NCBI GenBank assembly: GCA_001986395.2
Contig: MQVO02000003.1
Coordinates: forward strand, 1,426,001-1,490,000
Origin: Irpex lacteus
Lineage: Eukaryota; Basidiomycota; Agaricomycetes; Polyporales; Irpicaceae
DNA: 64,000 nt
Reading direction: 5' to 3'
Part shown: piece after piece, positions 12,288 through 23,418 of the stretch
Position numbering within the stretch: the first letter of the stretch is position 1
Layout of the letters: each line of letters opens with the position of its first letter
Translations under genes and position numbers: made by a program
Notes under the pieces: generated by a model
What the model was told of the DNA's origin: nothing
Databases searched by the model: none
The model's input: the letters and a program-made list of their open reading frames with translations, nothing else

Positions 12288-13203
12288 TCATGATATGGTG
12301 CATGTTCCATGACTGAAGGCTGTTTTCTTGATTCGGGACTTGCTCGGAGAGGTAACCGTCTCGTTCCGCTATATGTATAAGATGGGACTCAGGAAGGCAT
12401 CTGACTCTCGTGTAGGTATGCGCAACTTACTATCCAACGTTGCCTCATCATCTGTACGAGCGCGGTGAACATTTGCTCGACGTCTACCGGATTTTTGGCA
12501 CATATTTGGAAGAACTGGCAGCCAAACTCTTGGGCGAGCAGTTTGCCCTCTATCCCACCTCGTGAGATCGTCTGCAGCTATGGACACAGAGCAGCAGTAC
12601 CTTCCACGCTCACTTGCCGATGGTACTCAAGGTCGTTCTTGTTGGCGACTAGAGTAACAAAGAACGTCTTTGACTCCCCCTCTTTGACGTGCTTTATACG
12701 TTCAAAGGTAGGGCGCATTTGATCGAACGACAGATGGTCCGTGATGGAGTAGATGAGGATAAAGCCTTCGTGGGCGCGAATCTCGACGTCAGAGATGTGA
12801 CTACATTCAGGAGTATATGTGAGTTATCAACAGAAGATGGAAAGCGAGACCAATCCTACTAGCATCCAGGCCCATGAGGGCACATCCCTGTGTCCGTGAC
12901 CTCGACGTTCGCGATATCGTCTTTGGACTCGATTCGTTTCTTGAACGTTTCTGCAGCAGAAGAGGGTAGGGCCCATGAAGGGAGATCTTTGGTGCACATG
13001 CGCTGCATTGCGTACCGTGAATGATGGGATCATACTCTTCGATTACACGACCTAGTGCAAACTGCAAAGTCATTGTGGTCCTTCCGACGCCTAGAGGAAG
13101 ACATGGCTGAGAAATTCATACAAGGATTGATGCAAGGAGGCAAGACAGACTTACCGTCTACTCCGAGGACGAGAATCCTGTAGGGATACTGAGGTTTATC
13201 CAT
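12288..13203 (-). CDS. Diverged Ras-like GTPase with altered P-loop and CaaX tail
   Basis: Joined minus-strand exons give a roughly 200-residue Ras-like fold: YRILVLGVDG|VGRTTMTLQF, VIEEYDPIIHETFKKRI, VEVTDTG, HEGFILIYSITDHLSFDQM, LVANKNDLEYHRQVS, EFGCQFFQICAKNPVDVEQM. The invariant P-loop Lys is Arg (GVGRTT). The switch II region DTAGQE is replaced by DTGMCPHGPG. The G5 motif is CAK instead of SAK. The last exon adds a basic tail (SKSRIKK) and ends CTIS, a CaaX box. Every exon joins in frame through a GT-AG intron, so it reads as a maintained gene and not an obvious pseudogene. It probably does not cycle GTP like normal Ras and may be a membrane-tethered decoy or scaffold; that is inference. 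Start at 13203, stop at 12288. Confidence 0.75.
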
Positions 13204-13479
13204 CTATAGCCTGCGGTTATATGACGGTCAGGTTGAGAGCTGTATAATCGTGTTCTTGATGGGATCTGTTCAGTTCCGAAAGAGGCTAAAATTGGACATA
13301 ACTGTCCTAATGATATGGATACGCCGAGCACGGGTTCGCGACGAGAGTGCTGCTTACATGTCTTTCGTAAAGTATGAAGGTAACTTGAATACATTAAGAG
13401 CAATATACCTATACCAGTTGTCGAGATGAACGGCGACGGCGAATGTCGCCACCACAAATACCCACGTATCTGCTTCCCA

Positions 13480-14491
13480 CTAAACCGGCTGTCTCTGCCA
13501 TTGAGTTCCATCTGATGGTACTTTCTCTGCAAGGAGTCATTCAGAATCTCCTCCAGAGTCTCTCAGTACGACTTACGAATTGGTGTGGTCACATCTTCCT
13601 CGTTCACAGCACGTATGCTGTCAATACCCAGTTCGTACGGACCTTCGACACCACTATTTCCACCAAGAAGAGATATCCCAATGGTGCGAACTCGTTCGGT
13701 ATACATTGAAACTTGCTCTGATGAGATCTCTCCTGTGTTAGTCAAAACGAAGCTGTCGAACGGGATCTACAATTAACATGGGTCATCAGCAGGGATCCAT
13801 ATGTGGTATGGAGACAGGTCACTTACAAAGACATCTTCCCATTCCCCGTCGTCTCGCTGGAAGAAAAGACGGTGCTGCCATAGATCACTTGTAATTGGCC
13901 CATCAGTCTGTATATTCACGTAGTAGGAGTTGCGAGTTCGCGGATGGCCCGCTGCACGTAGACGCAGAGCCAGGAATCGGTAATTTGATACGTCGTCGGT
14001 TATTTCACCGAACAAAGTTGGTCTTGGCTAGTGCTGCGTTGGTTGCGAGGTTGAATAAAGATATACCATAACTCACCTTGCTTCGGAAACCAGCGTACCC
14101 ACCTCTCACACGCCCTTCAAACCCTGGACGAGCAGCAAGTTTCATTTCTCCCCAGAACTTCGCGGTGGGCCTCTGTGGAATCAGGTCTGTCTTGAGTGCA
14201 CTTGAGGATGCTGTAGACTCGTCCAACTCCAGGTGCGCCGTAGATGTACCACCAATGTCTCCGTCACAGCCCGTTGCAAACTGGTCAATCTGAGCTTTGT
14301 TATGGAAGGTCCAAAGAGTGAGTGGTGTCCTCTGAGGGTCATCTGCACCAGCCATGCGTAGTACTGGAGAGCCGGAGTGAGTACTAGGTCTTACATACTA
14401 TTATTTGAACACGGTTACCTCTCGATATATTGTCTCGGAAAACTTGACTAGAACGGTTCACATATTGAGCGAGTCTACCAAATCGTGACAT
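13480..14491 (-). CDS. CIA30/NDUFAF1-like complex I assembly factor
   Basis: This is a mitochondrial chaperone-like protein needed to assemble NADH:ubiquinone oxidoreductase. The translated exons contain TLWTFHNKAQIDQFATGCD, the block TAKFWGEMKLAARPGFEG followed by RGGYAGFRSK, then FLALRLRAAGHPRTRNSYYV, LWQHRLFFQRDDGEWEDVF and EGPYELGIDSIRA. Together these make a galactose-binding-like CIA30 domain of about 200 residues. The N-terminus (MSRFGRLAQYVNRSSQVF) is basic and could be a targeting sequence. A final intron from the donor near 13570 leads to a short last exon ending at 13480. Reading straight on would stop at 13563. It sits head-to-head with the ThuA-like gene, 245 bases apart. Confidence 0.9.
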
Positions 14492-14736
14492 GCTGAGAAA
14501 GCAGTGAATGCACGAGGCTTGTGGATAGACAACAGATTGTTGGTGGCAGCGGGTGCACTCGCTGGGCGCGGAAGCTTGCCAGTGAGTGTGACGTATTGAA
14601 AAACCCCGACGCTTCGACATAGCTGATGCGTGTCGGCGCGCCTCTGCGGCCTCCGAGTCCGACTTCGAACTTGACTTCCCATGCCACCACGCCGGATATC
14701 TTGACCACGGTCAAGCACAAACAATCTATTCCCACA

Positions 14737-16222
14737 ATGTTCTACTCATCATCTCGTTCTTTACTTTTCACATCTACTACTCTTCTTGTCCTAATGACTT
14801 CGGCATCCCTAGCCCAGAACAATACTACTGCATCCGCACTCATCTACTCTGCCACAGCGGATTTCCGTCACGACTCCATTCCTACGGCAATTGAAGCTCT
14901 CAAAGCACAAGGCTCTTCCTACAATATCCAGTTCGACAACACAGAAGATGCATCCTGGTTTACAGATGATAAACTCGCTCGATATGATCTCCTTGTGTTC
15001 CTGATGAATACTGGCGAAGGTAAGTATGTTACCGGATTGGTACCAGTCACGACGATCCTGGACTCTCATCATTACTGCTGTTGTACTCATGACTGACTGC
15101 ATGCAGTCCTTGATGCCAACGGTCAGGCTGCATTCCAGGATTATATCAACAAGGGTGGGAACTTTGTTGGGATCCATGCTGCCTCAGACTGTTTGAGGAA
15201 CTCGACCTTCTTCGACAAGGAGCTCGGTACGTGGTTCCGTCTGCTTGATGAATGCTACGCTCTATCTAATTGCTACCCGCCATCAAGGTTCACACTTCGA
15301 CTATCATCCAGAGATTACGAATGCGGTATTTACACCTCCCTTGAGAGACAACCGAAACTGGCGTTTACCTGCATGTTCAGACCGTTGATGTTCTCGACCA
15401 CTCTCATCCTAGTACGAGCATGCTTCCAGACCAGTGGCAGGTCTATGACGAAATGTGTGTGGCCACAACTAGGTAGCGTTCAGTGTTAATAACCTCCATA
15501 ATATTAGGTACAACTTCAAGTCGGATCCACGCAGTGTCGGCGCGACTGTTATACTTTCGGCCAATGACTCAAGCTACAAAGGTCAGCTGGAACAGAGCCG
15601 ACTTCTATTGAAGTTTGTGTCTCGATTGAATGCAATGCAGATCCCGGAACACGCCGCTTCAATCAAGGCACCCCTCATCCTACTGGTCAGTACTCCGTCC
15701 TTGAAGGCGATCTTACCAAGGTTCTCATCCCCCTAAACTCGTATAAACTTGCAGCTTGGTATCAAGAGCACGGTGCTGGTGTAGACGCAGGAGGCGTAGC
15801 AGGCCGGAGCTTCTACACTAGCTTAGGTCACACTAACGATACGTGGAAGGTAAGTTACTCTATGAGATGCAGACTGCATACTTATGACTGCTGTAGGATA
15901 AGCTTTTCCTTGGGCATGTAATGGGTGGAATCTCGTGGGCTATACAATCCGGCACCACAAGGGCGACCAATTCCAGTGCGCTTGTTGGCACTTCTACCGA
16001 CAACTCAACCACCACGACTTCTGTGTCCGGCACTAGCACAGTTCCCTCGGCTACTGGCAGTCCGTCGAGTATACAGTCTTCTGCGGCATTGTGAGTAATA
16101 TTGAAGTAAGACTGGATAACCAAAAATAAAGCTGACTATCGATCAACAGGACGACGGTTGCCGCTGCATGGACTACATCTTTTGTATCAGCGGTGCTGGG
16201 ACTATTCGCCCTGCTAATCTAG
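14737..16222 (+). CDS. Secreted ThuA-like domain protein, probable GPI anchor
   Basis: The protein begins with a signal peptide (FTSTTLLVLMTSASLAQ). A ThuA/trehalose-utilisation-type fold follows: ALIYSATADFRHDSIPTAIE, YDLLVFLMNTGEG, FVGIHAASDCLR, HFDYHPEITNA, VDVLDHSHPST, and near the end AWYQEHGAGVDAGG then SFYTSLGHTNDTWK. The class I glutamine-amidotransferase-like topology is typical. The tail is Ser/Thr-rich and ends in a hydrophobic stretch (FVSAVLGLFALLI) that fits a GPI-attachment signal. About seven short introns interrupt it. The start at 14737 was chosen over an upstream in-frame Met because it exposes the signal peptide. The substrate is not known; carbohydrate-related function is inferred from the family. 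Confidence 0.85.
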
Positions 16223-17201
16223 GTTACCCTAATGCGTATGAGTCTGACCTTGCAAATAAGCTCTGAATGTTGTTGCTGTATTGACCACTCATCAAGGGAC
16301 TGAGTTGACATGGTACGCGCCATCACATGTCACAAACGATTTATATGCTCACGTACACACTCAGCTGATGTTTGGACTCACTGGATTGCGTGTTGTGCAC
16401 TTTCAAGAGACTGGGTCTCGATGGCGCAATTCCCGCGATAAACGTAACCGCGGTGTCAGTGCTGATGCCAGAAATCAGTCACCCGGCTCTTTGCAGCCTT
16501 CTCTCCTCACTCCAGATCCCTTTCGTGTCTTCTCGATAATCGATATCGGGGACACTTACTCTGAGAACCGGACAAACGTGTTCAACAGTGTGCGTGGGCT
16601 GTCAGCTCAAGCTCCAATCAGGTGTTGCCGTGTCACGCTTTGGCGATCCCCCGTCGCCTCGTCCGTCACAACTTCGACCCGTTTCAGTTTGCACTCTATG
16701 AACTGTAGCTAGTTCCGTGCCACCCACCACAGATTCGCGGTCAGTGGAACTTGAAGTTCTGCCCCTGAACTGTACACTGTCTGTATTGGTGAGTCATGGT
16801 TTCAATCTCCTCTCCTGGAGACCCACTCACTTATATAGCGGCGCGGATGTTTTTTCGGCGACAGGTACAACGAACATTCGAAGTCCGGAGATCACCTAAC
16901 ATTAGCAATCGGGCTTTATTATACGTTATTACGCACAAGCAACCCCCATTTGCGTAATAAAGGTAAAAGAGTCTCGACCTCACAATCTGCGCGTCCCCGC
17001 GAAACTGCTCGAAAACCTGACTGGTATACCCGCATGAACGATTGTCGCTTAAGGGCTTGATGGGACAAACAGTCCTCCGGGCTTCTTCGTACTCAATGGG
17101 ACTAAGCAGCGCTCGAAAGGTGGGTGATAAGAGTGGTGTGGATCGCCATGGAGGCGAATCAGCCCCTCCTAGGCTCCTCCCTTCCCCTCCCCTCCTCGAC
17201 A
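16223..17201. other. Intergenic region
   Basis: No recognisable gene. Open frames at 16281-16712 (plus) and 16831-17202 (minus) have no domain or splice support. The end serves as promoter and leader of the MFS gene and is C-rich from 17160 to 17200. Confidence 0.5.
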
Positions 17202-19009
17202 ATGGCCGGCGGCTTCGGTTTTCAAGATGACGAGGAGGAGGTCCAGCAGTCGTTGCTACCGCCGACGGACAAGAAGCAAAAGGTGGTAACGCCGCTTCCG
17301 AAGCTTCAGCTGGGCGTTCTGCTATTTTTCCAGTTAGCGGAGCCCATCACCTCCCAGTGCATATACCCCTTCATAAACCAGGTGTGTGTTCAAATACACT
17401 TCTTACATACTGGACATACGCTTATGCTTTGTGTAGCTGGTGAGCGAGCTGGACATCACAGGCGGCGACGAGGCCAAAGTGGGATATTATGCTGGATTAA
17501 TCGTGAGTTCTGACGGAAATCTTACGGTAAATAGTCTCTAAACTTTCGCTATTCTAGGAGTCGCTGTTCTTTGCGACTGAGGCCATGTTCATCTTGCAAT
17601 GGAGCCGTGTTTCGGACCAAATCGGCCGCAAACCCGTGCTGCTCGTGGGAGTAGCCGGTCTCTGCATTTCAATGATCTTCTTTGGCCTCTCAAAAACGTT
17701 CATATCATTGGTGTTGAGGTATGTCTGGACACAGTGTTTTCTATCGTCTACTGATATGAGGAACAGCCGATGTCTCGTTGGAATGCTTAATGGTAACCTC
17801 GGTGTCATTAAGAGTATGATGGCCGGTAAGTTCTAAATGTAGTGCCTTCGAGTGGCAAAGAGCTTACTATATGTTTGCAGAGTTGACTGATTCGACAAAC
17901 AGGGCCCAAGGCTATGCCTTGATGCCCGTTGTATGGTCCACAGGGAACACTATCGGGTAAGCTAACATCGTTAAGTTCTCAAAACACAGCTTAACCTTTG
18001 CGGATGTGATAGTCCATTGATGGGTGGTCTACTTTCCAAACCACACGACCATTGGCCACAAATTTTCTCGGACAAGTTCTGGCTTGATTATCCATACTTT
18101 TTACCTTGCGCTGCAGCCGCTGCGTTCTCGGCGTTCACTTTCGTCGTAACCGCAATATTCCTTAAAGAGGTTGGAGCAAACACAGTCCCGTTCTTGATAG
18201 ACATAACTAATACCTTCAAACAGACTGTGCCTACACGACGTCCACTACCAAAATCCGGTTTTGATGACCGGGAATCTTATGTACCACCCGCCCGTCCGAT
18301 CCCCATGCGCGAACTTCTTACCTACCCTGTCCTTCTCTCTGTTTCCTGTTATGCCATCCTGGCGATGCTGGATATCGCATATCGTGCCATTCTCCCCTTG
18401 TTTTATGCTACCCCTATCCATCTTGGAGGACTTGGACAGCCTCCCGCACGGATTGGCACCACCCTCGCTTGCTTCGGTATTGCCAACGGTTTCTTCCAAG
18501 CGACTTTCTTTGCACGGCTTATTGAAACCGTTGGACCGCGAAGATTATTTCTGCTTGGACTTGGGATGTTCGTGTTCCTATTCTGGATGTTCCCTGTGAT
18601 AAGCGGAATAGCACAACAGTCGGGTGCGACTGGTTGGGTATGGGTCTTGGTTGGGGTACAGTTGTCGTTATCTGTTGCGTGCGACCTGGCTTATGGTGAG
18701 CCTTATACGACGATGCCTCTTAATTGTTCTCTGATCAAGCACGTTCATGAACTAGGGTCAATATTCCTTTATGTGTCTGCTGCATCCCCTAATCGCCAAT
18801 CTCTCGGTGCAACCAACGGCGTGGCCCAGCTGGCGGCGTCAATCGTCCGTGCAGTTGGCCCAGCACTGTCAACTTCGCTATTTGCTGCATCTGTACAACA
18901 TGACTGGCTTGGAGGGACGGCTGTGTATGTGATTCTGATCTGTTTAGCATGGCTCTCGTTACTTGTAGGCAAGCGACTGCCGGAGCGACTGTGGAACGAG
19001 GAGGAGTAG
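17202..19009 (+). CDS. Major facilitator superfamily transporter (DHA1-like)
   Basis: This is a polytopic membrane transporter. The N-terminus is acidic and cytoplasmic (DDEEEVQQSLLPP). It is followed by LGVLLFFQLAEPITSQCIYP (TM1), the loop 2-3 signature SRVSDQIGRKPVLLVGV (MFS motif A), then CLVGMLNGNLGVIKSMMAE and GNTIGPLMGG. The second half begins around RELLTYPVLLSVSCYAILA and includes PARIGTTLACFGIANGF and SLGATNGVAQLAASIVRAVG. This matches fungal general-substrate MFS proteins related to yeast YCR023C and plant ZIFL1. The substrate cannot be told from sequence. About seven introns are seen. The start at 17202 is preferred over an in-frame Met at 17124 because it follows a C-rich leader. 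Confidence 0.88.
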
Positions 19010-20999
19010 TGATATATGTACTCTGGCTGTTTGGATAGAGCGTGACAATAGTGTGGCTTATTTGTTGGGTTTATCGTGGTTTACTTGGGTCTAGTGCCAA
19101 GATGGCAAATTACATTCACGGACTAACACATACTAGTAGAACACTTCCAGATATGTGTACTACACAGAATAAATCGATAAAGTCGGATCACGCACCCCAA
19201 TCTCTGTCAAGGCAGCTTGCGACGCTCGCGTCCTCCATAAATGGTGATTGAGTAGTCGTACGTGTGGTGCTCAAGGCAAAGCGTAGATAATTGCGAGCGG
19301 AGCGAGCAAACATTGACTTACACGTGAATCTGCCTGGGTCTGGTGGTTTGCCACTTGGAGGCTGAGCTTTTGACACTTCTTGGCGTCTATTTCGTCGTTC
19401 GAAGCGCTTAATTCCGTTTCCTCCTATCGTCCAGATTCCACATTGTACACGGTATTTTCGTCCGTTTTAGCATTTCAAGCTGTTAAAAGTGAGGTGATAC
19501 ATTATTGGTGATTTTTTCGATTTTTCTCGTTCACGTTCAATATGCTTTTTTGAGACTGTCGCCGTCATTGAGGCGGATGCAGGCCGCGCGTCCTTTCAGT
19601 CACGTCACCGGGCTGTTGTCACACATAGTGACATTGAGTAACATGCGCATTAACATTGTCACGGCGCAGCCAACGTCGACATCCGTATCCATGCCTTTAT
19701 GTCGACAACCAACCTGACACACGAGGATAGAGGCAGGTTTACGGTGTTCACGAACCTAAGTTGAAGTACTGATCCAGCTGCAGCTACATGCATACTTTAC
19801 GCTGAGCCTATGCCCGGCCGCTGGCTGGCTCTGAACAAGTCAAGCTCCCGATTTACTAGTCGGGCTCGTCTGTAAGTCAACTTACATATTCATAGTGTCC
19901 ATCGAGTTGATATACTCATTATATACCTATAGTTAAGATTGCCGTCCTAGCATGACTCAATAGGCGGCGGCCACGCTGTGACCGCCTGACCAGTGACTTG
20001 TCGAGCACGATCAGCCATACTTAACGTTTCGCTGTTGTCAATTGCAAGGAGTAACTGCCTGCCGCCGCCTACGTGCCTGGAAATTTAGTCCTCGAGTCAT
20101 CATTGCTACTCAGGCAAGTCTGCATCATGTAATTACCTGGTCTCACCTGCCATATTCCGTGACTTATCTGCAAAAGCTCGGGAATGTTTTTTAAGTCGAT
20201 CGGCTTCGATGAGGGCGTCGGGGAGGCCACCAATATTAATCTTGCACTTGACAGCTGTAGATTGAAATAGATCTACCCCACTCACACACAGTAATCTTGC
20301 AATGGTACAAAAACCTGAGGGCCATATCACTGAGCAGCTACGATTATTTTCACAATTGGATGATACTGTGAACTTCCTTACTACTGCTCCTACCTAGCCA
20401 TAGAGATAAAATTTTGATAATGAGATTAATATTGCTTAACACATGTCGATGCTGGTTGACAATTCGCATGCCCGACGCAACTGAGACTCCTCGCTCCGCT
20501 CGCATACCCGGTACGTACCGGATCCATATTAACATTACTTTCAAGTTCATCGTGGTAGCTACTTATCTAGCCGGGGTGATTAGCTCGGGCGGTGTCCCGC
20601 TATAAGCCAATCATGTCTCGTGTATGCGATCTCGATGAGGCCGCTGATTCGCGCCCGCCCGAGAAACTTCGTAAGCAGGATCGCCGCCGTGCTCCCCCCA
20701 CAAGTTAATGTCGATTGCAAGAGGCCACGGGTCATCAATGTTCCTTGTGCTGCCTCGACCTCTGTTTTGCTGACTTAATTTAACGATATGCTTATCAAGC
20801 ATTGCGGTGACGTCCCGCTATATGCCAATGCATCCAACTCAGAACATCCTAGTACTACTACTACGTACGATGTATCCAGCCGACTATATAAGGCGAGCAT
20901 GGCAGCTGGAAGCCACAATCAACACACATTCCTCACTCACATCTCCTTCCACGGCTCTCACAAGTACCGCCCCTTTCTCACTCACGAGTTCCAGTCACA
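19010..20999. other. Two-kilobase intergenic region before the NAD(P)-binding pair
   Basis: No gene is supported. A minus-strand open frame at 20133-20330 has a somewhat protein-like 3' half but no start, splice or domain support. The right third is regulatory (see the CCAAT-containing block). A roughly 25 bp near-repeat with core GTCCCGCTATA-GCCAAT occurs at 20589 and again at 20804. Confidence 0.5.
20589..20690 (+). promoter_or_regulatory. Conserved upstream block with CCAAT box, NAD(P)-binding copy 1
   Basis: Contains CCAATCATGTCTC at 20607 and GGATCGCCGCCG at 20678, about 390 bases before the start of copy 1. Similar sequence occurs upstream of copy 2 (CCAATCA at 23074, CGGATCGCCGCCG near 23132) and upstream of the fused gene on the minus strand (near 47088). 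A CCAAT box is the binding site of the fungal HAP complex; use here is inferred. Confidence 0.5.
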
Positions 21000-22438
21000 A
21001 TGTCTAAGACTTCCATCCTCCTTCTCGGTCCCACCGGTATGTCTTCGCTATTCTAACACATTATGCCACTATGGTCTGACATATCGCCTCTTACTTTAGG
21101 CTACCTTGGCAGCTCTGTGTTGAGCCGTCTGCTTGCCCATCCCAAGAAGGACACGTTCGAGGTTACTGTCCTGGTCCGCTCTGAAGAAAAGGCAAAGAAG
21201 CTCAAGACCTTTGGCGTCAAACCTGTTATTGGTTCGATCAAAGATACCGCTCTGGTCGAGAAATTGGCCGAGCAGGCACACGTACTGTTTAACATTGTAA
21301 GCATATGACGAGTTCGATACAAGATCCCTCACTTGAGCTGACAGATGATCTTCAGGCTGATTCCGATGACCTCGACGCCACAAATGCGTTCCTATCTGGG
21401 TTTAAGAGGAGGCATGCTAAGACTGGAGATGTCCCCATTCTGATCCATACTTCCGGCACTGGTAAGCTTCCGTCATCTAGTCAGTAACTGTCATACAATA
21501 CTTACTTTCGTTTGCGTCTAGGTGTCTTTATGTGGGCTGGCTCGACGAACGGCCTCAGTGCTACAGATAGAGTTTTCACCGATGATAACCCAGCGGACAT
21601 CGACAACTCCACACCTGATTCTGCCTTGCACAGAAATGTTGATCTGGTTGTTCTAAAAGCCGATGAAGAAGGTGAGTTTCATTATTACTACATTCGCGTC
21701 ACCAATGACTCACCATATAATAACCGCACTCAATCCTTCAGGCTACGTGAAGACACATATCGTGATGCCTAGTACTATTTGGGGCGTTGCTTCGAACCCG
21801 ATTGTTGACGCCGGTATTGCAAACCGCTTCTCTATTCAAGTTCCTGCTATGATTAAGGCTGCACTTGGTCGTGGTCAAGCCGGTGTAGTTGGAAAAGGCA
21901 AGGGATTGTGGACGGGTGTCAATGTTAACGAGCGTACGTACGCTTTACCTGCTCCCCTGTTATTCAATGCTAATTAAGCTTCAATACAGAGGCCGACTTC
22001 TACGTAAAGCTTTATGATGCCGTCCTCGCCGACCAATACGCAGTGGGTCATGGGCATAACGGCTACTACTTCGGCGAGAACGGTGAATACTCGTGGTACG
22101 ACCTCTCCAGAGCCATTGGCAAGGCTCTGGTCAAACGGGGTATCAGCAACTCAAGCGAGCCGACAACCTTCGCCAAGGAGGAGTTGTCTAAGTACTTCTG
22201 GACAGAGGAGATCGCTGGCATCTGGGGCTCCAACGCTCGCGTCAAGGCTCCTCATTCTCGATCGATTGGATGGCAGCCAAAGCTCACCACTCAGGACTTC
22301 CTTGCAAGCATCGACGCTGAGGTTGACGCGATTATCAAGCAACAGAAGGAGCTGGAGCAGCCCAAATCTGACAAGCGTCGCTCGACGTCTTGGCTCACTT
22401 CCGCAGCTTCGAAAGTTATACGTCGCATTCGTCAATAG
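21000..22438 (+). CDS. NAD(P)-binding Rossmann protein, type I (copy 1)
   Basis: This is a cytosolic oxidoreductase-like protein of the NmrA/extended-SDR type. Exons give MSKTSILLLGPTG|YLGSSVLSRLL (dinucleotide-binding loop), TVLVRSEEKAKKLKTFGVKP, AHVLFNIADSDDLDATNAFL, ILIHTSGTGVFMWAGSTNGL, then HIVMPSTIWGVASNPIVDAG, VGHGHNGYYFGENGEYSWYD and FAKEELSKYFWTEEIAGIWG. The reaction is unknown. It ends in a basic amphipathic tail (KRRSTSWLTSAASKVIRRIR) that could touch membranes. Five or six introns sit at positions shared with the other three copies in this window. Type I is defined here by WAG-x-TNGL plus the basic tail. Copy 3, inside the fused gene, is the other type I unit. Confidence 0.85.
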
Positions 22439-23418
22439 AGCCTTTTAATTTCACTTCTGGATTGTATGTACTATGGCTGAGAGGAGATCTAGCAGAGATA
22501 ACTATACCAACAGACGGGATACCATAGATACTAATCATAATACAGCGATCGTTCGATATTAATAATTAAAACTCCTTATAATACATTGTATCACCTTTGA
22601 CGACTTTGCTTTAGGGTTTGCATGAGTGATTTTTTGTCGATGTCTCTAAGTACTTATTCACCATATACATGTATCTATTGCGCATTCGCAATGATATTTT
22701 GAAGTACGGCAAGATGCCAGAGCTCACGTACACCAGTATATGATGCAACAAGTTTCAAACATAAGAGAAGCAATCGTCACCCACGCATTCAACAAGTACT
22801 ATCACCAGCATCGACTGCGTACTACTTAGTACTAGTAAGTAGCACTACGCTCTTTAGATAGTCTTCCAGTTCAAGTTCGGGCAGGCTACTGCTGGTAGTC
22901 GTTGTCAGAAGGATGCCGCCCACTCGCACTCCGGTAAAGGAGCAGGCAATTTGTCAGCACTGCTTCAACGACGCAGTATGAACTTGTAGGTCCTCCAAGT
23001 CTAGATCTAACGTGGCCGCGGCCACGATGGATCTCGTAAAGGTAATCTCACTCGGTCGGGATCAGGCCGCAATCCAATCAGGTTGCGCATAGATGATCAA
23101 CCTCATAAGCGCCTTTGTTTGATAAGCATTTCGGATCGCCGCCGCGTCTTGTCCAGCGACCACCACGATGAACAATCAATCGACCAGGGTTCGTAATATT
23201 GCCTCGACCTTGGCTCATGCTGCCTGCTGAATTATCTGTTCATTATAGCTTAATCATCGCTGCGGCAGAAGTCCGCTGGCGGTCGTACCGAGCTTCAGTA
23301 CCCTCAAGACGAGTATATAAGACGAACATGGAAGAGCGGAATCTCAACAAACACAACTACCTCATCCCATTCACAACACATATCACCTCATCCTCCACTT
23401 TTTGCAACCTCATTCGAA
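22439..23418. promoter_or_regulatory. Spacer with conserved promoter block for copy 2
   Basis: The left part is 3' flank of copy 1. From about 23050 to 23190 lies a block aligned by eye with the region upstream of the fused gene. It shares CGGTCGGGATCA, CCAATCA, TTTGATAAGC and ACGATGAACAATC in the same order. It ends roughly 230 bases before the start codon of copy 2. No other gene is seen. Confidence 0.55.

Noticed and set aside
13563..13570. Stop codon at 13563 as the end of CIA30
   Set aside because: A strong GTAAGT donor just before it and an acceptor at about 13530 give an in-frame last exon ending at 13480.
20133..20330. Minus-strand fragment with a protein-like 3' half
   Set aside because: Too short, without start context, introns or a recognisable domain; could be a decayed gene relic but cannot be supported.
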